From an uncultured Flavobacteriaceae bacterium (GTDB lineage: Bacteria > Bacteroidota > Bacteroidia > Flavobacteriales > Flavobacteriaceae), in the NCBI GenBank assembly GCA_943788165.1, contig CALSPF010000002.1:310001-374000 (forward strand): a DNA stretch of 64,000 bases, written 5' to 3'. The notes beneath the pieces are model-generated. The model saw nothing but the letters and a program-made list of their open reading frames with translations. It searched no databases and was not told the origin of the DNA. A program made the translations under genes and the position numbers. Shown one piece after another: positions 29,325-37,297 of this stretch. The number at the start of each line of letters is the position of its first letter. Position 1 is the first letter of the stretch.

Positions 29325-32135
29325 TTATATTGTCATAATATACGCTACAATACCTTGTTTCCGAGTGAGCTCCATTTTCTTTCGCAGGCGGTATCTTTTG
29401 ATTTCAACACTGTGGACAGAGATGTTCAATAATGGAGCAATTTCCTTAGAAGAAAGGTTTAAACGAAGATAAGCACACAATTTTAAGTCATTATTGGTCA
29501 AACTAGGATGCACTGTTTTTAGTTTTTTGAAGAAATCCGGATCTGAATTTTCAAAAGCTTTTTCAAAGTATTCCCAGTCATCGTTACTGTTCAGTTTCTT
29601 GTTAATGGTCTTGATTAATTTTGCCGCTTTAGGCTCATCTTCAATTACTGTTAACTCTTTTTTTATGGTATTGAGAAACTCATTCCGTTTGAGTGTACTC
29701 AGGGTAGCCACAGCCAGTTCTCTGTTTTTGCTCTCAATATCGTTCTGTAATTGTTCATTTTTTAAGCGACTCAATTTCTCTTGATTTTCTAACGTACTCA
29801 GTTCCATGGCGAGCATGTTTTTTTTAATGAGCTTTTTTTGTTGTTTTTTCAGTATTCGTTGATAATAGCGATTGTATAAAAACAAACCAAGTATTAAGAT
29901 CAGCGTATAGATTACACCCGACCAAACCGACAAATGCCATGGCGGTTTAATCTCAATTATGGGAGAGGAGATAACGGCAGACACAGATTCTCCCTGACGT
30001 GCTCTTACCTTTAGTTGGTATTTCCCAAATGCTAGGTTGGCAAAGCTTACATTCGCTTTCTCGGTCCACGCATTCCACATTTGGTCATAACCCACCATTT
30101 GTGTTTGGTACTCTATTCGTTCATACTTTTGATAATCATAAGCCGTGAAGCTAAATGAAAGGCTGTTGAAGTCATAGGGTATTTTAGCGTCCGCTTTAAA
30201 CGGCAGTTTTTCTTCTTTTTGCTGATTTTTTGACTCAATGTATTGAAAACTTATACGTGGAATTTTGTTTTTTATTGCACTAACATCCAAAGTAAAATAT
30301 CCTTTGCTTCCTCCAATAGTATATGAGGAAGGGGAATTAGCGGCGATATGTTCAAATCCAGAAAGACTTTTCTTGTTTTTTTGATCAAATGATATAGACG
30401 TGCTTTGCAGCGAGTCATTAAAAATGTTTTTCGTAAAAAAATAGAGTTGATCCTTGGTAAAAAACCACAGCTTCCCTTGACCATCATTGATCATTTTACC
30501 GGTCACATAGCTTTTTTTCGGGAAATAGGCCGTGAGCTCAGCATCTATCTTAAATTCGCTTAGATCACGGTTATAGCGATATATGCCCTCACTATTGCGG
30601 TAATAGATTTCATTGTCAAATTCTTCTAGTGAAGAATTATATCCTTTTTCAACAGATGTTTCTAATAAGGATTTAGTTGCAACCGTTAAACTTTCATTTA
30701 GCCATAGTTGAAAGACCCCTTTGTATTCATGACTGATCAATACAGTCGAATTAGATGAAAAGGCAAAAAAACGAGAGGAGATATCAAATCCTTTAATTTT
30801 ATTTCGGTAGTGCCAGTCATTGCCTTTCTTTTCAAGCACATGTAGGCCATCGTAATTCCCTTGAATTATTAGGTTTTTTTTGGTGGGATGTTGTCTAAAA
30901 ACCCAACTCCCATCTACAGCACTAATGCGTTGTGCACGCTTATCCTTAATCAAAAATGTTCCTTTATCATGCCCGCAAAAAAGCTGATCATCAAGGATTG
31001 TTAGGTTCCAGACTTGTCCTTCGGTATTTTGAATAAGTTCAAATGCTTGGGGTTTATTTGCTGTCTTTTTGAACAAGCCTTGATTGGTTCCTAGGTATAG
31101 TTCTCCGTTGTGTTGTGCAGATGTATAAACCGTTCCTAATTCCCCAAAGGTGTCTTGGTATTCCTTAAAGGGAGAGGTCGAATTGATTACATTAATTCCG
31201 TTGTCCAAGCCCAACCAAATATTTTCTTCAACATCTTCCTGAAGTGACAGTACTGTGTTATTGCTAAGTCCATTGATTTGTTGGATAGTGTTCTCAATAG
31301 CACCTGCTTCATTGAGTAAGACCAGCCCTTTGGCAATAGATCCAAGTGCAAAGCCACCATTTTTGCGTCCAATGGCCGTGTAAAGGGTAATGTCTTTGAG
31401 TAAGGTCTGCGCTGGAATTTCCCAAGGAGTTAGTTTTTCCTTGTCCATCCAAAAAAAGCCATTTTCTTTTGTCAACAGCAAGAAACGTTGATCACGTTTT
31501 AAAAACTGAACGATGTCTTGAGAACGAGCAATTGGATGATCACTCAACAAAACGGGCTTCCCTTTTTCTACGTAAAATAAGCCTTTGTTCTGTTCCTGAA
31601 AATAAAGCTGATCTTCTACCTTAAATGACTTTAACAAGGTGTTTTCTAGGGAAATATAATCTACTTTATTGGATTCTAAATCCACAAAAAGTAAGCGACT
31701 AAGCGATTGAAAAACAATTAATTTTTCAAAATCGATGATGTTCCAAAATTGTTCGTCTTCTTCTACTTTAACATCAAGTTGATCGATGAGCGAAGTGTAG
31801 GTTAGACCACCTTTATCTGTTTTTGACCAATAGCCAAAATCCATGTAACTCCCACTATAAACACGATCTCCAATCGCCTTTACAGAACGCATGATGGAAT
31901 TATCGGGGGTTGGAAATTGATCCCATTGAGCCCCGTTGTAACGCAACAAACCTTTGTTATTGGCCAGGTAAATTATCTGTTCGTTGTCTTGGGTAATTCC
32001 CCAGTTTTGACTGCCTGCTGACGTAATTTCAGCAGGAAAGGTTTGTATAGGTGAGGTTTCTTGGCTGTACAGATTAATGCAGCAAAGCAGCAAGAATGCC
32101 TTTGTTGAAATAAGTGCTTTAAATAATTGATTCAC
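29325..32135 (-). CDS. One-component PUL regulator: beta-propeller + Y_Y_Y domain + TM + coiled coil + LuxR-type HTH
   Basis: 936 aa; propeller-like N-terminus, FSFTAYDYQKYERIEYQTQMVGYDQMWNAW (Y_Y_Y), TM, LTNNDLKLCAYLRLNLSSKEIAPLLNISVHSVEIKRYRLRKKM (HTH). Confidence 0.9.
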   Translation of the reverse strand: MNQLFKALISTKAFLLLCCINLYSQETSPIQTFPAEITSAGSQNWGITQDNEQIIYLANNKGLLRYNGAQWDQFPTPDNSIMRSVKAIGDRVYSGSYMDFGYWSKTDKGGLTYTSLIDQLDVKVEEDEQFWNIIDFEKLIVFQSLSRLLFVDLESNKVDYISLENTLLKSFKVEDQLYFQEQNKGLFYVEKGKPVLLSDHPIARSQDIVQFLKRDQRFLLLTKENGFFWMDKEKLTPWEIPAQTLLKDITLYTAIGRKNGGFALGSIAKGLVLLNEAGAIENTIQQINGLSNNTVLSLQEDVEENIWLGLDNGINVINSTSPFKEYQDTFGELGTVYTSAQHNGELYLGTNQGLFKKTANKPQAFELIQNTEGQVWNLTILDDQLFCGHDKGTFLIKDKRAQRISAVDGSWVFRQHPTKKNLIIQGNYDGLHVLEKKGNDWHYRNKIKGFDISSRFFAFSSNSTVLISHEYKGVFQLWLNESLTVATKSLLETSVEKGYNSSLEEFDNEIYYRNSEGIYRYNRDLSEFKIDAELTAYFPKKSYVTGKMINDGQGKLWFFTKDQLYFFTKNIFNDSLQSTSISFDQKNKKSLSGFEHIAANSPSSYTIGGSKGYFTLDVSAIKNKIPRISFQYIESKNQQKEEKLPFKADAKIPYDFNSLSFSFTAYDYQKYERIEYQTQMVGYDQMWNAWTEKANVSFANLAFGKYQLKVRARQGESVSAVISSPIIEIKPPWHLSVWSGVIYTLILILGLFLYNRYYQRILKKQQKKLIKKNMLAMELSTLENQEKLSRLKNEQLQNDIESKNRELAVATLSTLKRNEFLNTIKKELTVIEDEPKAAKLIKTINKKLNSNDDWEYFEKAFENSDPDFFKKLKTVHPSLTNNDLKLCAYLRLNLSSKEIAPLLNISVHSVEIKRYRLRKKMELTRKQGIVAYIMTI

Positions 32136-32208
32136 ATGGTACTATTTTCAGCCTAAATGTAATTTAAGTTTTTAATAGTACAAAGAAGAATGACAGATGT
32201 ATGGTTTT

Positions 32209-32346
32209 TTAGCCCCTAAGAAGCTCTTTAATGATGTCTCTTGCTGTCATGAATTTTATCTTGTGTACGGCATCTTTGACTTGGTTGTCTGCAATGCGTT
32301 GTTCAATTAAAGCAAGTAATTCTTTGGTAGAGGTATTTTCTGTCAT
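32209..32346 (-). CDS. 45-aa small hypothetical protein
   Basis: My own translation: MTENTSTKELLALIEQRIADNQVKDAVHKIKFMTARDIIKELLRG*. Not in the ORF track. Confidence 0.5.
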   Translation of the reverse strand: MTENTSTKELLALIEQRIADNQVKDAVHKIKFMTARDIIKELLRG

Positions 32347-32355
32347 GGGTACTGT

Positions 32356-33069
32356 TTAAAATTGTAGTGGTACGTCGATTAATAAAACGCGTGAATTTTT
32401 TTCGATGCTAAAGGCAATATTTTCTGTATCCCAAACGCCCAAGGCATCTCTTTTGCTGAGTTTTTGCTCTCCTATGGTGACACTTCCGTCGATCACAAAA
32501 ACATAAACGCCATTGCCTTTTGCGGGTAGGGTGTAGGAAGTTTGTGTGGGTTGTGTAAAATCACCCAAATGCATCCAGGCATTTTGATATATCCAAGACC
32601 CATTGTCATCTTCTTTTGGTGAAAGTATCTGATAGAATTCATTTTCTTTCTTCAAATCCCGAATTGAAATTTGATCGTATCGCGGTGTAACGTCATTTTG
32701 ATTGGGAAAAATCCATAGTTGAAGTAATTCAACCTGTTTGTCTTCCCGCGGATTTCGTTCACTGTGGTGTATGCCCGTACCAGCACTAATGACTTGGATG
32801 TCGCCTTCACAAATTACAGCTCCATGCCCCATGCTGTCCTGGTGTTCTAAGTCACCTACCAACGGAATGGTGATGATTTCCATATTGTCATGCGGATGCG
32901 TTCCAAAACCCATGGAAGGAGCAATATAGTCGTCATTTAAAACCCTTAGTGCGCCAAAATGTACACGTTCTGGATTGTTCCAATTGGCAAAACTAAACGA
33001 ATGATTGGCCTTTAGCCAACCGTGATCTTGATGGCCTCGTGTATTGGCAGCATGATAGGCTGTTTTCAT
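32356..33069 (-). CDS. Pirin-family protein
   Basis: HGWLKANHSFSFANWNNPERVHFGALRVLNDDYIAPSMGFGTHPHDNMEIITIPLVGDLEHQDSMGH. Confidence 0.95.
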   Translation of the reverse strand: MKTAYHAANTRGHQDHGWLKANHSFSFANWNNPERVHFGALRVLNDDYIAPSMGFGTHPHDNMEIITIPLVGDLEHQDSMGHGAVICEGDIQVISAGTGIHHSERNPREDKQVELLQLWIFPNQNDVTPRYDQISIRDLKKENEFYQILSPKEDDNGSWIYQNAWMHLGDFTQPTQTSYTLPAKGNGVYVFVIDGSVTIGEQKLSKRDALGVWDTENIAFSIEKNSRVLLIDVPLQF

Positions 33070-33143
33070 ACAATTGCTTAATTGTTGTAGGTACAAATGT
33101 ATGTCAATTTATTTGTGATCAATATTTTTTTAATAAGATTTTC

Positions 33144-33371
33144 CTATGCTTTCTTTTGTTTCTTAAGTTCTTTTTGGAGTGCCTCGTTCTTTTGGTCCAC
33201 AATTTCCTTAAGTTTTCGCACATAGTTTTCGTCACGCTCTTTTTGGGCTACCTTGTGTTTGGCGTCTCTGCTCATACTGCGGTAATCTTTTAATACATTT
33301 CCCAGCATGGCCATAATGATTACGGCTCCTCCAATAATAACCAATATTTCTTCAGCGTCAGATAAAATCAT
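33144..33371 (-). CDS. 75-aa small membrane/coiled-coil hypothetical protein
   Basis: N-terminal hydrophobic segment, charged C-terminal helix; ATG overlaps the stop of the upstream small ORF (ATGA). Confidence 0.6.
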   Translation of the reverse strand: MILSDAEEILVIIGGAVIIMAMLGNVLKDYRSMSRDAKHKVAQKERDENYVRKLKEIVDQKNEALQKELKKQKKA

Positions 33372-33532
33372 TTTTTTCGTGCTAAATATAAAAGTAGAAC
33401 AAAAAGCGCCAAAGAAAAAAGCCCTACATATAAAAAAGGATAATCAATAAAACTTAATTGTGAATGTAAATAGAACACTTCAAAAAAACACACCAGCGCT
33501 AGAACCAACAAAAGATATTTTAAGTATTTCAT
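33368..33532 (-). CDS. 54-aa small membrane protein
   Basis: My own translation: MKYLKYLLLVLALVCFFEVFYLHSQLSFIDYPFLYVGLFSLALFVLLLYLARKK*; ATGA overlap with the following gene. Not in the ORF track. Confidence 0.55.
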   Translation of the reverse strand: MKYLKYLLLVLALVCFFEVFYLHSQLSFIDYPFLYVGLFSLALFVLLLYLARKK

Positions 33533-33608
33533 TTTTTCAAGTTAGCATTTTTTGAGACTAAATTCCTTTTTGAGAATTGCAAATCTTTCTTTACTTTTAA
33601 AATAAAAA

Positions 33609-34019
33609 ATGTTTAAACTATTATTCTCTTTTCTAGTTGCACTGCAAACGCCAACGGTAGAAGGCACCTGGTTCAATATTGACGATGAAACAGGAATTAA
33701 AAAATCTGAAATCACCTTATTTATTGAAGAGGGAAAACTTTATGGTCGTATTGACCGTTTGTTGTTGCCAGAAGATCAAGGAAAAACCTGTAGCAATTGC
33801 AGTGGTAAAGACAAAGATCAGCCCATTGAAGGACTTATCATTGTTAAGGGACTCAATAAAAACGGATCAGACTGGACCGACGGTGACATCACAGATCCTG
33901 GAAATGGAAAATCATATGATTGTATCATAAAGTTGGATGATGCAAACACACTTAACGTACGTGGCTATTTAGGTTTTTCTTTCTTGGGAAGAACACAAAT
34001 TTGGCAAAGAAAAAGGTAG
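33609..34019 (+). CDS. DUF2147-family secreted protein
   Basis: EGTWFNIDDETGIKKSEITLFIEEGKLYGRI...NGSDWTDGDITDPGNGKSYDCIIKLDDANTLNVRGYLGFSFLGRTQIWQR. Confidence 0.88.
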   Translation: MFKLLFSFLVALQTPTVEGTWFNIDDETGIKKSEITLFIEEGKLYGRIDRLLLPEDQGKTCSNCSGKDKDQPIEGLIIVKGLNKNGSDWTDGDITDPGNGKSYDCIIKLDDANTLNVRGYLGFSFLGRTQIWQRKR

Positions 34020-34026
34020 ATTTTAT

Positions 34027-34145
34027 TCATATCTGACTCACGCCTTTCATGAAATCATCGGCAAATTCATTTCGTTTTGTCCATTCTAATGTGCGGCATA
34101 AAGCTTGGTTTCTTGTGTAGATCCGGTCATGATCATTAAAATTGG
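34027..34145 (-). pseudogene. Unidentified gene 3' remnant
   Basis: Reverse-strand reading gives NDHDRIYTRNQALCRTLEWTKRNEFADDFMKGVSQI* with protein-like composition but no intact start or upstream coding. Confidence 0.4.
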
Positions 34146-34219
34146 GGTTAGTTTAAAGTTTCTAGTAAGGCTTCATACAAGAGTAGTTGTACACTTTTGG
34201 TTAGGTTATTAGATTATTA

Positions 34220-34640
34220 ACAACAATATTTTACTTGAGTAGATCTAGAACATCAGCTTGATCTTGTCCAAGAATAATAGAAATGGTTGCTAAGTCCTCT
34301 TCGGTAATTACATCTTTAACAGTTGCGTTTAATAAATAAAAGCCGTTTGTGCTATGAGCAGTCAAGAAGCAAGATCAGCTAGTTCGTGTCTTTAGTCTGG
34401 GGGGTCTTGCAAATTATCAATGCAGTTTTCCAAGCCTATTGTAGCAGAGTTTGATATGGAAATAGAATCGTCAATACCATTAACAGTTGTTTCAATTGTT
34501 CCAACAGAACTTTGGATTGCATCTAGCGAACCTATTAAACCATTAACAGCAAGTTCAAGACTTTCTTATCAACTTATCAATTTTAGACAAGCAAAGCAAA
34601 TCATGAGTTGTCACCAATTAAAAGTCAATTGTTGATAAGT
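34220..34640 (-). pseudogene. Decayed paralogue of the Ala-rich coiled-coil lipoprotein encoded at 34906-37221
   Basis: Reverse strand reads ...SLELAVNGLIGSLDAIQSSVGTIETTVNGIDDSISISNSATIGLENCIDNLQDPPD* and LNATVKDVITEEDLATISIILGQDQADVLDLLK*. The latter matches VATAADLNTISATLAIVQGDVKELLAG of the downstream protein. Confidence 0.65.
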
Positions 34641-34689
34641 AGAGGGGGTAAGTTTCCATGTTCTTGTATAAAGCTGTACATTTGTGGAG

Positions 34690-34755
34690 AATACCGTAAG
34701 TGCTTTGTTGAAAGTCTTAAGAATCTTTAACCCTCATTTCGATGAGGGTTTTTTT
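34690..34755 (+). ncRNA. Candidate short transcript (sRNA or leader) ending at the 34729-34755 terminator
   Basis: TACATTTG (34677-34684, matches TAnnTTTG -7 element) followed about 45 nt later by a strong terminator, with no ORF between. Speculative. Confidence 0.25.
34729..34755 (+). terminator. Intrinsic terminator with UUCG tetraloop
   Basis: AACCCTCAT-TTCG-ATGAGGGTT followed by a T run. Confidence 0.85.
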
Positions 34756-34814
34756 ATTCCCCGTATTCGTTGAGAAAAAATCTTTCAAAAAAGGCGTTTT
34801 TTTTCGTAAAACAG

Positions 34815-34844
34815 TTTGAAGTTTGGTTTAAATACTTATATTTG
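34815..34844 (+). promoter_or_regulatory. Bacteroidota sigma-ABfr-type promoter of the Ala-rich lipoprotein gene
   Basis: TTTG (34815-34818), N18, TATATTTG (34837-34844), matching the TTTG/TAnnTTTG consensus. Confidence 0.75.
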
Positions 34845-34905
34845 CAAACAAATGTTAATCTAAATTTTACAAAGCATTATTAATTTTAATTTAATTTTAT
34901 CACAA

Positions 34906-37221
34906 ATGAAAAAAGGTTTATTAAGTCTTTTGGCGGTTGCACTAACGGTTGTTAGCTGTCAAAACTATGATGATCAGTTTCAGTCTTTGACTGATCAAAT
35001 CACAACGTTGTCCACTACTGTTGCTGGGTTGACTGCTCTTACTGATCAAGTAACAGCTTTACAACAAACTGTTAACGGTCTAGCAACTACCAGCGCTCTT
35101 TCTGCTTTAGCCGGTCAAGTATCAGATAATGCTGCTACTGCTTCAACTGATACTGCTGCTGCAGTTGCTGCTGCTGATGCTGCTGCTGACGCTGCTGCCC
35201 AAGCTGGTACTGATGCCGCTTCTGCTACTGCTGCCGCTGCTACTGCTGCTGCTGCTACTGCTGCTGCTAATGCTGCAACCGCTGCTAACGCTACTGCTGC
35301 AGTTGCTGGAACTGTCCAATCGATCCAAGCATCTATTACTGCGATATTAGCCGATTTGGCAAATGTTGCCACTGCTGCTGATCTAAATACAATTAGTGCA
35401 ACTTTAGCAATTGTCCAAGGAGATGTTAAAGAACTTCTTGCTGGGAATGCAACAATCAATCAGTCTGTAACAATTAGAAATGAGGCAACTTTAAAGTATG
35501 CTGAAACATTGGTTGCAACTGGTAGTCTTGATCCTGACGTAATTGTTAACGGAAGTGTAACGATTGACACTTCTGAATTTTCTCAGGCTCAAGTTGACAG
35601 AACACAGACTGTTTTGGATAAATTAGCTACAATATTAGGAAACGGCGCTACTGCTGGTGGTTTATCAATCACGACTACTTTTTCTTTGTCTCTACCTAAA
35701 CTTACATTTCTTGATGATGACTATATAATTTCTGGTGGTGTTGACATCTCTGATGATGCAATTACAACTATATCTGGAAACCTTACATCTGATCAACTTG
35801 GAATTATAGATTACTCTAACCTTACTTCTGTTGGAAATGTAGTTATCACTCCTTCAAATACAGATAGTATTACCTCTATCAATTTTTCTAATGCAACTGT
35901 TGGTTCATTGAAAATTAGTGAAGGCGCCACTGATACAAATATTGTTGACGCACCTTTAGCTACTTCTATCGATTTAGGTACTGCTCAAGTTGGTTATATA
36001 AACGGTGATGCTGCTTCCTCAATAACAAATGGTTATGCAGGAACTGCTGTTGCTTCACTAACAATTACAAGTTTAGCAGCTAATGGTCAAATCAATGTTT
36101 CACACACAGGATTAACGAATCTTAGTGTTACTGGAACAGGTACAACTGATTTATTCGCTACTTCATTGGCAGGCACTACAACATTTACAATGCCCAACCA
36201 AATTGCAGAAGCTCATTTGACTGCTGCCGTTGCTGGTGCAGGTGCTATCAACGCAACTGTTGCTGATCTTACTGGCTTAGCTCGTTCTTCAGGTCCTCTT
36301 GATATATCTGCTTCAACTGTAGATCTTACTGGTTATGACACAACTTCTGGCACAGGTAGTACAACTTTTAGTGGTACAGATGCCGTTGTTACTTTGGATA
36401 ATACTAGCGCAACGACAATGAATGGTAGTTTGGGTTCTCTTACAATCTTAGCGCAAGATGCAAGTATAAATTTCGCAGCTGGTTTGGCTCGATTAGCTAC
36501 ATTAAATATAACTTCTGTAGCTGATGCTGCTGTTAATCCTTCAACACAGAGCAATGATGTTGTAGTTTCTGCTTTAGCATCCCTAACAGGCTTAACCGTT
36601 GCTGGTGCTCACAGAAGTGTCACTTCTACTGGTAATACTATTTTAACTTCTTTAACTACATCTGGTGGTATAGTTGATCTTGCAGTTACAGGTGCTACTC
36701 TTTTAGCAACTGCCAACATAGGTCACAACTACATACTTAATCACAACACTCCAGTATCGATTGATTTCCAGGGGACAGCATTAGGTTCACTCGATTTATC
36801 AGCTCTTGAAAAAGTTCAAGAACTAACAATTACTGGTAACACAGCTCTTACGTCACTTACAGCTCCGAGTGCTACAGTTATAGCCGAAGCAGCTGCGACT
36901 ATCACTGCAAACATAGGTGTTAACTCTATCACTTCTGTGTGGACACCATATAGCCCAGCTACAGCCGCTACTTTAGTTAGCCCTGCTGTTCCTGCAGCAC
37001 CCGCTTCGCTTGCTAATAACTCCTTATTGTCAGTAGCAAACTGGGTTAAAGCTCACTATGCTTTTACTGCTTCACCAACATGGAGTTTAGATTCATACGT
37101 TTCTTCAGGTACATCAAACTATGTTAACTTTCAAGCAGCAACATTAGCTGATGCTTATTCATCTACTGGTTCAGGTACAATTAACAACACTGCAGAATTA
37201 GCTATCATTATTGCTGAATAA
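34906..37221 (+). CDS. Large surface lipoprotein with N-terminal coiled coil, Ala-rich helix and long repetitive (beta-solenoid-like) domain
   Basis: 771 aa; lipobox LTVVSC; QSLTDQITTLSTTVAGLTALTDQVTALQQTVNGL; Ala-rich segment; repeated ..LTSLT../..VTIS.. units. Own promoter and terminator. Confidence 0.85.
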   Translation: MKKGLLSLLAVALTVVSCQNYDDQFQSLTDQITTLSTTVAGLTALTDQVTALQQTVNGLATTSALSALAGQVSDNAATASTDTAAAVAAADAAADAAAQAGTDAASATAAAATAAAATAAANAATAANATAAVAGTVQSIQASITAILADLANVATAADLNTISATLAIVQGDVKELLAGNATINQSVTIRNEATLKYAETLVATGSLDPDVIVNGSVTIDTSEFSQAQVDRTQTVLDKLATILGNGATAGGLSITTTFSLSLPKLTFLDDDYIISGGVDISDDAITTISGNLTSDQLGIIDYSNLTSVGNVVITPSNTDSITSINFSNATVGSLKISEGATDTNIVDAPLATSIDLGTAQVGYINGDAASSITNGYAGTAVASLTITSLAANGQINVSHTGLTNLSVTGTGTTDLFATSLAGTTTFTMPNQIAEAHLTAAVAGAGAINATVADLTGLARSSGPLDISASTVDLTGYDTTSGTGSTTFSGTDAVVTLDNTSATTMNGSLGSLTILAQDASINFAAGLARLATLNITSVADAAVNPSTQSNDVVVSALASLTGLTVAGAHRSVTSTGNTILTSLTTSGGIVDLAVTGATLLATANIGHNYILNHNTPVSIDFQGTALGSLDLSALEKVQELTITGNTALTSLTAPSATVIAEAAATITANIGVNSITSVWTPYSPATAATLVSPAVPAAPASLANNSLLSVANWVKAHYAFTASPTWSLDSYVSSGTSNYVNFQAATLADAYSSTGSGTINNTAELAIIIAE
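35129..35330 (+). repeat. GCT-rich trinucleotide low-complexity tract (Ala/Thr/Asp codons) inside the lipoprotein gene
   Basis: Visible runs such as gctgctgctgatgctgctgctgacgctgctgcc; long spurious ORFs appear in several other frames. Confidence 0.85.
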
Positions 37222-37246
37222 TTTAGTGATATCTTATTTTATGCTT

Positions 37247-37274
37247 AACCCCCGCATTGCGGGGGTTTTTTTTT
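37247..37274 (+). terminator. Intrinsic terminator after the Ala-rich lipoprotein gene
   Basis: AACCCCCGC-ATT-GCGGGGGTT followed by a T tract. Confidence 0.92.
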
Positions 37275-37297
37275 ACCTTTAATCCAAAATAAAATGT

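Noticed and set aside
34420-34635. 71-aa plus-strand ORF as a gene
   Set aside because: It is antisense to a decayed paralogue whose reverse-strand reading matches the neighbouring lipoprotein family.
35129-35330. Possible CRISPR-like or tandem DNA repeat array
   Set aside because: No regular repeat/spacer structure; it is in-frame low-complexity coding sequence.
35115-35459. Long overlapping ORFs on both strands in the Ala-rich region (114 aa minus, 73 aa plus, 61 aa minus)
   Set aside because: They are a by-product of the GCT trinucleotide repeat, which lacks stops in most frames. Translations are homopolymeric (L/S/A) and have no independent signals.
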